Source of the DNA: Planctomycetota bacterium
GTDB taxonomy: Bacteria > Planctomycetota > Phycisphaerae > WQYP01
Reading direction: 5' to 3'
Length of the DNA: 12,782 nucleotides
Assembly: GCA_021828925.1 (NCBI GenBank)
Contig: JAJZCT010000032.1
Location: forward strand, 1 to 12,782
Numbering within the stretch: the stretch's first letter is position 1; the number at the start of each line of letters is the position of its first letter. This document shows positions 6,807 to 12,782 of the stretch, piece after piece. The translations under genes were made by a program, and so were the position numbers. The notes beneath the pieces are model-generated. The model worked only from the letters and a program-made list of their open reading frames with translations, searched no databases and was not told the origin of the DNA.

Positions 6807-6846
6807 TTTTCAGGAGTGACCGGCGCAACCAAGATGAGGATCCGTT

Positions 6847-8205
6847 GTGAACACGACCAGCACCACCAAGATTGGCCCTTTTGACCCGTTGACCAAAATT
6901 GAACGATGGGGCCTGATCGCGTTGCTGATCGGCGTTTTTGCCTTCGGCTGCGTGACGGAAGTTCGATCCGCCTTTCTTAAACGGCGGATGACCGATGTGG
7001 ATACTTATTTTCGCGCCGCATGGGCGGTGCGCGTGCATAAAGATCCCTACAATGTCACAGATACCAATGGATGGCATTACAATTATCCGCCTCTGCTGGC
7101 AACCCTTTTGTACCCTCTGGCTGATGCCCCGGCCAAATTCAGCCGCGCGGGCTTATTGCCCTATCCCGTTTCCGTGGCGATCTGGTTTCTCATCAGCATT
7201 GGCTGTATCTGGTGGGGGAGTCATGCGCTGGCGGAGGCTCTGGAAAAAACTTCCACCGATCCGGCTGTGCGCAACATGCCGCGTTTTTGCCGCCGGTGGT
7301 GGGCGCTTCGCATTATTCCAATTTTGGTCTGCCTGCCGGCCATTGGCCGCGCGGTGGTGCGCGGACAGGTCAATAGTGTTCTTTTAATGCTGTTTTGTTT
7401 TGCCGGGGCGGCTTTGGCCACGCGCAAACGCTTTTGGGCCGGGTTTGCCAATGGCTTGGCGGCGGCGCTAAAGGTTTTCCCGGGCTTTTTAATTCTTTAT
7501 GGAATATCGCGGCTGCGGTGGACGTATCTTGTCGGTATGGCGGCGGCGTTAGCGGTGGGCTTGTTGGTTATCCCGGGGATCATCATGGGGCCGCAACACA
7601 TGATGGCTGCGTATCACCGCTTTGCCCAAGTGGTTTTGGAGCCTGCCCTGGGATTGAATCATAATACCTCGCGTGATAAGGAACTTCTGGATATTAATAA
7701 GACTGATTCGACCAGTTTTGAAGCGATGATAGACCATACGGTTTACCTCGGGCGCCACGCTCCAGCCCCGGCAAAATGGATGAAATTGGCGCATTGGGGA
7801 ATTTCCTGCGTGCTTGTGGCGATTACGCTGCTGGTGGAATTTCTACGCCGAAAGGATGATCCGATATTTCGCAATCTGTTTCTTGGCGTGCTGATTACCA
7901 TCATGATGCCCATTATCCCCATTTGTCATCCCCATTATTTCTGTATGGTGCTGCCGCTGATTACAGCGCTACTGGCGGCGCGTTGGGAACATGACCGGAT
8001 GCTTCCTCTGGGCGGCGCATTGGGTTGGGTGTTCATCTTTTTTGCCGCATCCCATATTATGACGGTGCTCCCGCCGCCATTTTATATTCTGCGTGGCCTG
8101 GGGCTGGTTACCTATTCGGCTTTGGCGCTCTGGGGTCTGGGATTATTTGTGATGTGGCATTGGGAAACCCCGCGCGAATGGCTGCCCGCTGCGGCTGGAA
8201 CATAA
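6847..8205 (+). CDS. GT87/DUF2029-type polyprenol-phosphate-sugar glycosyltransferase
   Basis: The 452-residue protein has about ten membrane segments, and its motifs fit the GT87 (DUF2029, PimE-like mannosyltransferase) group of GT-C fold enzymes, which move a sugar from a polyprenyl-phosphate donor on the outer face of the membrane. The first loop after helix 1 carries an acidic MTDVDTYF (48-55), then DPYN (66-69) and YNYPPLLATLLYPL (78-91), in the place of the family's D-x-D and YPP signature. RGQVNSVLL (172-180) and AGFANGLAAALKVFPG (198-213) are also typical. Start is GTG at 6847, with GAGGA six bases upstream. ATG at 6834 is in another frame. The acceptor is unknown, and no other glycan genes lie beside it except the GH113-like gene 2 kb away. 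It is divergent from citrate synthase and followed 137 bp later by the YghZ-type reductase. Confidence 0.75.
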   Translation: MNTTSTTKIGPFDPLTKIERWGLIALLIGVFAFGCVTEVRSAFLKRRMTDVDTYFRAAWAVRVHKDPYNVTDTNGWHYNYPPLLATLLYPLADAPAKFSRAGLLPYPVSVAIWFLISIGCIWWGSHALAEALEKTSTDPAVRNMPRFCRRWWALRIIPILVCLPAIGRAVVRGQVNSVLLMLFCFAGAALATRKRFWAGFANGLAAALKVFPGFLILYGISRLRWTYLVGMAAALAVGLLVIPGIIMGPQHMMAAYHRFAQVVLEPALGLNHNTSRDKELLDINKTDSTSFEAMIDHTVYLGRHAPAPAKWMKLAHWGISCVLVAITLLVEFLRRKDDPIFRNLFLGVLITIMMPIIPICHPHYFCMVLPLITALLAARWEHDRMLPLGGALGWVFIFFAASHIMTVLPPPFYILRGLGLVTYSALALWGLGLFVMWHWETPREWLPAAAGT

Positions 8206-8295
8206 ACCACATCGTGAAGAAATCGAATGCATCGAATGGTGCATAGAACTTCCCAAACCGGTCATGAGCGGATAAATTCATCAGGATCGCGGAGC

Positions 8296-8322
8296 CTGCG
8301 GGCCACACGCAGCGGCCCCTAC
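8296..8322. repeat. Palindromic element resembling a dispersed GC-rich repeat
   Basis: GGGCC (8300-8304) pairs with GGCCC (8314-8318), and alternatively CTGCG (8296-8300) with CGCAG (8308-8312). The right end, GCGGCCCCTACGA, resembles from memory the right edge of short palindromic repeats scattered in many environmental bacterial genomes (ending in CCCCTACGA). It sits in the 137-bp gap before the reductase gene, just upstream of its ribosome site. A second short direct repeat, ATCGAATG, occurs at 8222-8229 and 8231-8238. Confidence 0.35.
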
Positions 8323-8342
8323 GAAAATGTTTTGGAGCTTTT

Positions 8343-9344
8343 ATGCAAATGAACCCCTGGGTGCCGGCATCGAACCGCTACGACGCAATGGTGTATAACC
8401 GCTGCGGTAAATCCGGACTTAAGCTGCCGGCAATTTCTTTGGGATTGTGGCATAACTTCGGGGGAGTCGATCTGCTTGAAAATCAGCGGGCCATGCTGCG
8501 TTGTGCGTTTGACCTGGGCATCACGCATTTTGATCTCGCCAATAACTATGGGCCGCCGCCCGGATCAGCGGAGGAAAACTTCGGACGCCTCTTGCAACAG
8601 GACCTGCATCCGTGGCGCGATGAACTGATTATTTCCACCAAAGCCGGCTACACCATGTGGTCCGGGCCGTATGGTGATTGGGGATCGCGTAAGTATCTGC
8701 TGGCAAGCCTTGATCAAAGCCTGCAACGCATGGGCTTGGATTATGTCGATATTTTCTATTCCCATCGCCCCGATCCCCAAACCCCACTGGAAGAAACTAT
8801 GGGCGCTTTGGATGCGGCCGTGCGACAAGGTAAAGCGCTTTATGTGGCCGTGTCTAACTACAAGCCCGCCGAGGCCCGACAGGCATTTGCCATTTTAAAA
8901 TCACTGGGTACGCCGTGTCTGATTCATCAGCCCCGCTATTCCATGCTGGAACGCTGGGTTGAAAGCGAATTGCTGGATGTGCTGGGTGAACATGGGGTCG
9001 GAGCCATTGCATTCTGCCCGTTGGCCCAAGGCTTATTAACCAATAAATATCTTAAGGAAATTCCCGAAGACTCGCGCGCCGCGAAATCCTACAGCTTCCT
9101 CAAGGCGGACAAAATTACCCCGCAATTGCAAAGTCGTATCAGAAAACTTAATGATATTGCTTTAGCGCGTGGCCAGAGTCTGGCCCAGATGTCTCTGGTC
9201 TGGGTGCTCCGCGACGCGAGCGTAACCTCCGCACTGATTGGAGCCAGCCGGGTGTCGCAAATTCAGGAGAACGTCCAGGCTCTTAGCAATCGCAAGTTTA
9301 CAGCCGGTGAACTCAAAGCCATTGATAGTGCCTTGGAAAGTTAG
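8343..9344 (+). CDS. gpr: L-glyceraldehyde-3-phosphate reductase, YghZ-type aldo/keto reductase
   Basis: The 333-residue TIM-barrel aldo/keto reductase closely resembles E. coli YghZ (Gpr), which reduces L-glyceraldehyde 3-phosphate and methylglyoxal with NADPH. Matching stretches recalled from YghZ include YRYCGKSGL (here YNRCGKSGL, 18-26), SLGLWHNFG (32-40), FDLANNYGPPPGSAEENFGR (63-82) and SRKYLLASLDQSL (115-127). The catalytic tetrad is Asp64, Tyr69, Lys100 and His141. The C-terminal cofactor motif IGASRVSQIQENVQAL is at 299-314. Length is near the 346 of E. coli. Start is ATG at 8343, with GGAG five bases upstream. A second ATG two codons later is less well placed. The likely role is aldehyde detoxification in the cytoplasm. 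It precedes ispE by 36 bp on the same strand, so the two may share a message. Family is very sure, exact substrate less so. Confidence 0.88.
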   Translation: MQMNPWVPASNRYDAMVYNRCGKSGLKLPAISLGLWHNFGGVDLLENQRAMLRCAFDLGITHFDLANNYGPPPGSAEENFGRLLQQDLHPWRDELIISTKAGYTMWSGPYGDWGSRKYLLASLDQSLQRMGLDYVDIFYSHRPDPQTPLEETMGALDAAVRQGKALYVAVSNYKPAEARQAFAILKSLGTPCLIHQPRYSMLERWVESELLDVLGEHGVGAIAFCPLAQGLLTNKYLKEIPEDSRAAKSYSFLKADKITPQLQSRIRKLNDIALARGQSLAQMSLVWVLRDASVTSALIGASRVSQIQENVQALSNRKFTAGELKAIDSALES

Positions 9345-9380
9345 GCGCTGCCCGCGTTAGAAAATCCGGAATTTATAAAC

Positions 9381-10337
9381 ATGGTACATAACAATTTGGC
9401 AACAGATCAGTTTAATGAAAGGGGCGCAGCACCGGCAACACCGGCCGGCGATGTATTGACATTTCGCGCCCCGGCAAAATTGAATCTGGGCTTGCGGATA
9501 TTTCCCCGTCGGCCTGATGGATTTCATGATATTGAATCCTGGTTTGTGCCCATTTCCCTTTACGATACGCTGACCTTCCACAAAGCGCAAACGCTGACCC
9601 TGCAACTCTCCGGACTGGCGGCGGAGCTTTCCAATGAGCCGGAAAAAAATCTCGTGGGTCGCGCCGCGCTGGCGTTGGCCCGAGCCGCTGGCGTGGCCGC
9701 CCATGCACAGATTTGTCTTCATAAACTGATTCCCGCCGGTGGGGGTTTAGGCGGCGGAAGTTCTGATGCCGCAACCACCTTGCTGGCCCTGAAACAATTG
9801 TGGAATATTCCCATTTCCACGGCAGAATTGTCAAAGCTTGCGGCCGCGCTGGGCAGTGATGTGCCGTTTTTTATTTACGGGCAATCCGCGGTGTGCCGCG
9901 GGCGCGGCGAAATTATCGAACCGCTGCCATTTCGCCGCCTCTTGTTTGCTGTGTTAATCATTCCGCCCTATGGCACAAGCACCAAAGATGTTTATCAGGA
10001 ATTTGATAATCAACCGGCGGCCGTGGATAGTAAGACGATCCTCTGGCAGGAAATATCGCAGTTAAGTGCCGCGGAGATTAGTGCTGTAATTCGCAATGAT
10101 CTCGAAGCCCCCGCATTTTCCGTTACGCCCGCTCTGCGCGCCTTACGCGATAAAATCACAGCGTTAGTTGGTCGCCCCGTACACCTCAGCGGCAGCGGCT
10201 CAACACTCTTTATCCTCACCGATCAACCCGCCCAAGCCGACGGCTTAGCAGAAACCCTTGAAAATAATCTGCCCGAAAACATACGCGTTCTGCCGGTGGG
10301 GCTATTGGCCCGAAATCCAGTGGCGGATCAGCGGTAG
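9381..10337 (+). CDS. ispE: 4-diphosphocytidyl-2-C-methyl-D-erythritol kinase
   Basis: The 318-residue GHMP-family kinase phosphorylates CDP-methylerythritol in the non-mevalonate (MEP) isoprenoid pathway. Lys33 in APAKLNLGL (30-38), the glycine-rich ATP loop PAGGGLGGGSSDA (118-130), the catalytic Asp160 in GSDVPFF (158-164) and the C-terminal glycine motif SGSGSTLF (270-277) are all in place. The frame begins at ATG 9381 with only a weak ribosome site, and it carries about 25 residues before the first conserved motif, more than usual. A TTG at codon 26 would give a standard N-terminus but has no ribosome site either, so the start is uncertain. Its last 12 codons overlap the 3' end of the convergent GH113-like gene. 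Other MEP genes are not in the window. Confidence 0.93.
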   Translation: MVHNNLATDQFNERGAAPATPAGDVLTFRAPAKLNLGLRIFPRRPDGFHDIESWFVPISLYDTLTFHKAQTLTLQLSGLAAELSNEPEKNLVGRAALALARAAGVAAHAQICLHKLIPAGGGLGGGSSDAATTLLALKQLWNIPISTAELSKLAAALGSDVPFFIYGQSAVCRGRGEIIEPLPFRRLLFAVLIIPPYGTSTKDVYQEFDNQPAAVDSKTILWQEISQLSAAEISAVIRNDLEAPAFSVTPALRALRDKITALVGRPVHLSGSGSTLFILTDQPAQADGLAETLENNLPENIRVLPVGLLARNPVADQR

Positions 10338-11387
10338 TACGGGTTCGCCTTGTGGTGAATAGGCTCCGTAGTCGGTTGGTTTACAGCCGGGAAGCCATTC
10401 CCAGATAAAGGCACCCACAAAAGAGCTTGCGGGTAATTTCCGCCAGACTCGTATAAACGCCTGATAAGCAATGACCTGATTGTGCGGATTTATCAGGCCC
10501 GTGCCAACATAATCCCATGGCTTAGCCAATGTGTTGTTGAGATTATCCCAACCGATTTCGGTAAACAGCACCGGCTTTCGTTCCCGTGCGGCGAATGTCA
10601 AAATGCGATGTTTAATGCGCTGCCAGTGGGCCACCACTTCAGCAATGGAAGGATCCTTGGAATCGGAAAGATCGTAATAGGAATTCATGCCGATGTAATT
10701 AAGCTGGGGCCAGAAATGGACATATTGATAATGGTCCCAATTCGCGCTGTACGTAAGTTTTCCAGAAAAGCGCTGCCGCACCAGGCGAATAATGCGGAGC
10801 CATTGTGTGTTAAAGGGTTCTGTGGAAAGTAACTCACTGCCGACGCAGAAAATTGTCACGTGGGCCTGCTGGGCCCATGTGGCGGCAGCCAGAATGTAGG
10901 CGCGATAGCGGGCAAACCAGAGATTCCAGCTTTTGGGTTTTATGACGCCGCGCCAATCGTTGCCGGTGGCATGATTCAAAAGAACTATGGGCATGAGCAT
11001 GGTATGGATACCCAGATGATGGGCCGCCAGAAGTACCTCATGGATCTGCAGGGGTGTCAATGAAACTTTCGGATCGATATGAATATTATCCGCATGAACA
11101 TCATGCTGCCGGGCGTTAATAACAAAATTAATCCAGGTGCAGCCCATGGACCGCAGCTTCGCGATGGCGTGCAAATATCCGGACAGCCCGTGGGGATTAT
11201 TCAACTGCATTGAAAACCCGCGAATGGGGGGCAGGGCGGAAATGGGATAACGCAGCGGCGGCAAGGGCGGTAATCGGCGCGTGACAGGCCGCTGGGGTCG
11301 GCCCATGCCCCTGACGTCCAGCATAAGCATCATCGCACTCAATACGATTGTGCCGACCAGCATGATTGCGGCGAATCTTCGGATCAA
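10302..11387 (-). CDS. GH113-like glycoside hydrolase, membrane-anchored or secreted
   Basis: The 361-residue protein begins with a signal or anchor helix (about 5-24), followed by a Pro/Arg-rich linker to residue 55 and a TIM barrel. Motifs fit GH113 (endo-beta-1,4-mannanase) and its relatives: GCTWINFVIN (82-91), Asp/His-rich 96-106, FCVGSELLSTE (180-190) with Glu185 as likely acid/base, NYIGMNSYYDLS (230-241), LFTEIGWD (274-281) with Glu277 as likely nucleophile, FIWEW (327-331) and GAYSPQGEPVLP (341-352). No Cys suits a lipobox near the signal end, so an N-terminal anchor or signal peptidase I cleavage is likely. Start is TTG at 11387, with GGAG eight bases upstream. An ATG at codon 9 is the alternative. 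Substrate could be mannan or another hexose polymer, and inactive GTA-type TIM-barrel relatives exist. It ends inside ispE. Confidence 0.65.
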   Translation of the reverse strand: MIRRFAAIMLVGTIVLSAMMLMLDVRGMGRPQRPVTRRLPPLPPLRYPISALPPIRGFSMQLNNPHGLSGYLHAIAKLRSMGCTWINFVINARQHDVHADNIHIDPKVSLTPLQIHEVLLAAHHLGIHTMLMPIVLLNHATGNDWRGVIKPKSWNLWFARYRAYILAAATWAQQAHVTIFCVGSELLSTEPFNTQWLRIIRLVRQRFSGKLTYSANWDHYQYVHFWPQLNYIGMNSYYDLSDSKDPSIAEVVAHWQRIKHRILTFAARERKPVLFTEIGWDNLNNTLAKPWDYVGTGLINPHNQVIAYQAFIRVWRKLPASSFVGAFIWEWLPGCKPTDYGAYSPQGEPVLPLIRHWISGQ

Positions 11388-11449
11388 ATTGTGATCTCCG
11401 AGTTAAAATAATAGCGAGCATCCTGCATCGCAAGGCTTCGAAGCACCGC

Positions 11450-11551
11450 CTAGTCCGCAGTCGGATGGGGCGCTGATTGCAAATAGAAATCCACGAAAAA
11501 TTCAATGGGCACGGGCACGCCCGGCGTGAAGGGCGAATATTCCTTGGCCAT
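11450..11551 (-). CDS. 33-residue small protein, possibly an AAA-ATPase N-terminal remnant
   Basis: ATG at 11551 is preceded by AGGAG at an ideal 6-base spacing, and the frame runs 33 codons to TAG at 11450. The first 20 residues (MAKEYSPFTPGVPVPIEFFV) resemble, from memory, the start of many AAA-type ATP-binding proteins, where such a segment leads into VGR and then the P-loop. Here it departs after FFV and ends 13 residues later, so it is either a decayed 5' fragment or a real small protein. It sits 93 bp after folA and 62 bp before the GH113-like start, on the same strand. The remaining 257-bp gap around it contains only weak GC-rich hairpins (near 11570-11605). Confidence 0.4.
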   Translation of the reverse strand: MAKEYSPFTPGVPVPIEFFVDFYLQSAPHPTAD

Positions 11552-11644
11552 GTGAAACTCCTGTTCGCAGCGCCGATCAGCGAGCCGTAGCCGGCGATTA
11601 CTCGGACACGCTCCTCGTTCATTATGCCCGTGCCAGGAAATTGG

Positions 11645-12175
11645 TCAAACGCTGGGCTTCTGGGCAGGCGTGACGCTGTTGCGCAGCGGGATATTCCGAA
11701 TTCGATAATACGTCAAAAAGTCTACTCCCTGTGACTGGCGGCATTCGGCTACCCGCCATTCATCTTCATTCCATTTCGGAAACCAAGTATCGCCGATCGC
11801 CGGCGTATCGAGTTTTATGATGCTGATGTACATGCGATCGGCCAAAGGGATCGCCAAGGCATATATTTCCGCACCGCCGACAACGAATAATTCCTGTTCA
11901 CCGGAATCCTCGGCTGCGGCAAGGGCCTCTGGAAGTTGAGTAAACCATTGCGTGCCCGCCGGAATCGGGGATGGAATATTCCGGCTAAGTATCAGATTGC
12001 GGCGCTTGGGCAGCGGCCTGCCGAGGGAGTCAAAGGTTTTGCGACCCATTAAAACAGTGTGGCCGGTGGTAAGGCGTTTGAAGTGCTGAAGATCTTCCGG
12101 CACATGCCACGGAAGTTGTCCTTTCCACCCAATCACATGATCCGGCGTCATCGCAGAAATAAGGCTGATGAGCAT
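11645..12175 (-). CDS. folA: Dihydrofolate reductase
   Basis: The 176-residue enzyme reduces dihydrofolate to tetrahydrofolate with NADPH. It aligns by eye with E. coli FolA throughout: SLISAMTPDHVIG (4-16), LPWHVPEDL (21-29) with the acidic substrate contact Asp28, VLMGRKTFDSLGRPLP (41-56), RRNLILSR (58-65), FVVGGAEIY (96-104) and DRMYISII (112-119). Length is slightly above the usual 160 because of a short C-terminal tail. The ATG at 12175 lies 6 bases after the acs stop, and its AGGA is inside the last codons of acs, so translation is probably coupled. No thymidylate synthase gene, the usual partner, is in the window. Confidence 0.95.
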   Translation of the reverse strand: MLISLISAMTPDHVIGWKGQLPWHVPEDLQHFKRLTTGHTVLMGRKTFDSLGRPLPKRRNLILSRNIPSPIPAGTQWFTQLPEALAAAEDSGEQELFVVGGAEIYALAIPLADRMYISIIKLDTPAIGDTWFPKWNEDEWRVAECRQSQGVDFLTYYRIRNIPLRNSVTPAQKPSV

Positions 12176-12181
12176 TGCAGT

Positions 12182-12782
12182 TTATTCCTGGTCTTCGCGC
12201 AACTTGGCTAAAACCGAATAGTCTTCCAGCGTGCTGGTGTCGCCCACGGCTTGTTTCCCGGCGGCGATGTCCCGCAGCAGGCGTCGCATGATCTTGCCGG
12301 AGCGAGTTTTTGGCAAGGCCTCGGTGAAACGCACTTCATCGGGACGGGCAATAGCACCAATTTCCTTGGCCACCCAGGCTTTTAATTCCTGTTTCAGGGC
12401 GTCATCGGTGGCAATTCCCGCCTTGACGGTGACAAACGCACACAGGGCCTGCCCCTTCAGTTCATCGGGGCGGCCAACCACGGCCGCTTCAGCCACTTTG
12501 CTGTGGGCCACCAGCGCGCTTTCAACTTCCATGGTGCCTAACCGATGTCCCGCAACATTGACGACATCATCCACGCGGCCCATGACCCAGAAGTACCCGT
12601 CTTTATCCCGCCGCGCGCCATCACCGGTGAAATAATAGGGGGGAATATCACTGTAATACTGTTTCTTAAAACGCTCATCATCCCTATACACCGTGCGCAA
12701 CATGCTCGGCACGGGTTTACGGATCACCAGATATCCTCCGGTGTCCGGCGGCACTTCCTGTCCGTCACGATCCACGACAGCC
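12182..12782 (-). CDS. acs: Acetyl-CoA synthetase, C-terminal part (5' end beyond window)
   Basis: About 200 C-terminal residues are visible. The frame is open to the right edge, and full Acs proteins have about 650. Motifs of the AMP-forming family are clear: [20 protein letters not shown] covers the Asp that holds the ribose, followed by [20 protein letters not shown] (hinge and C-terminal domain) and the end motif [11 protein letters not shown], whose Lys is the catalytic residue controlled by acetylation in known Acs. The enzyme makes acetyl-CoA from acetate, CoA and ATP through acetyl-AMP. Acetyl-CoA could feed the citrate synthase encoded 6 kb away. A GTG inside the visible part is an internal Val codon, not a start. 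The stop at 12182 is 6 bases before folA. Confidence 0.95.
   Translation of the reverse strand, partial: AVVDRDGQEVPPDTGGYLVIRKPVPSMLRTVYRDDERFKKQYYSDIPPYYFTGDGARRDKDGYFWVMGRVDDVVNVAGHRLGTMEVESALVAHSKVAEAAVVGRPDELKGQALCAFVTVKAGIATDDALKQELKAWVAKEIGAIARPDEVRFTEALPKTRSGKIMRRLLRDIAAGKQAVGDTSTLEDYSVLAKLREDQE

Larger units (their letters stand above)
6125..6846. other. 722-bp intergenic region, structured, no convincing protein gene
   Basis: This gap separates the divergent citrate synthase and GT87 genes. Open frames inside it (for example minus 6282-6509 and plus 6687-6884) have no family resemblance, odd composition and poor ribosome sites, so none is called. It does hold the minus-strand terminator 6201-6238, the long hairpin 6260-6354, a plus-strand hairpin with a T8 run ending at 6485, an AT-rich patch around 6518-6590, and the inverted-repeat cluster 6613-6806. 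The AT-rich patch has TTGAAA at 6535-6540 and TATTAT at 6561-6566 on the plus strand, but the 20-bp spacer is too long for a confident promoter. Confidence 0.7.

Noticed and set aside
6687..6884. Plus-strand 65-codon frame before the GT87 gene
   Set aside because: It overlaps the GT87 start in another frame, has no recognisable motif, and runs through the inverted-repeat cluster.
11197..11622. Minus-strand 141-codon frame overlapping the hydrolase gene
   Set aside because: Most of it is out of frame inside the well-supported GH113-like gene and the small frame at 11450-11551. It is Arg-rich, with a poor ribosome site.
1..12782. CRISPR array, insertion sequence, prophage or integron
   Set aside because: No regularly spaced repeats, transposase or integrase frames, or terminal inverted repeats flanking genes were seen.

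Overview
The window is ordinary-looking bacterial chromosome of moderate GC with ten recognisable protein genes, two of them cut by the window edges, plus one likely 33-codon reading frame. It contains no tRNA or rRNA gene, transposase, integrase or CRISPR array that I can see. The gene mix suggests a Planctomycetota-like bacterium, perhaps class Phycisphaerae: a PilT-like ATPase next to a membrane-anchored GspE relative and a long CvpA-type protein, a GH113-like hydrolase, a GT87-type membrane glycosyltransferase and a BshB1-like deacetylase. This is inference from gene style. No marker gene here settles the taxonomy.

Left block, minus strand, read right to left: citrate synthase (6124-4985), BshB1-like PIG-L deacetylase (4922-4233), PilT-type ATPase (4184-3051), a membrane-anchored GspE-like protein with substituted ATPase motifs (2901-1132), and a CvpA-like membrane protein (1063 to beyond position 1). 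Gaps are 48-149 bp and all genes point the same way, so one transcription unit is plausible. The last three look like a functional module: an active PilT-family motor, a probable pseudo-ATPase in the membrane and a polytopic membrane protein.

Centre: 6125-6846 (722 bp) has no convincing protein gene but is full of structure. It holds a strong intrinsic terminator on the minus strand (6201-6238), a 95-nt irregular rod-like hairpin (6260-6354), a plus-strand hairpin followed by eight T (6424-6485), and a set of inverted TGCCGGA repeats (6613-6806) that could form competing stems just upstream of the next gene. This is the best place for an undescribed small RNA or leader RNA.

Right block: three plus-strand genes follow, namely a GT87/DUF2029-type glycosyltransferase (6847-8205), an L-glyceraldehyde-3-phosphate reductase of the YghZ type (8343-9344) and ispE (9381-10337). 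ispE runs into the 3' end of a convergent minus-strand GH113-like hydrolase gene (11387-10302), with a 36-bp coding overlap. Upstream of the hydrolase on the minus strand are a 33-residue frame that looks like the start of an AAA-type ATPase, then folA (12175-11645), and the 3' part of acs (12782-12182). acs and folA are only 6 bp apart and probably translationally coupled.

Metabolic themes are acetate activation and citrate synthesis (acs, citrate synthase), isoprenoid and folate supply (ispE, folA), low-molecular-weight thiol or sugar deacetylation (PIG-L), and cell-envelope glycan work (GT87, GH113-like).
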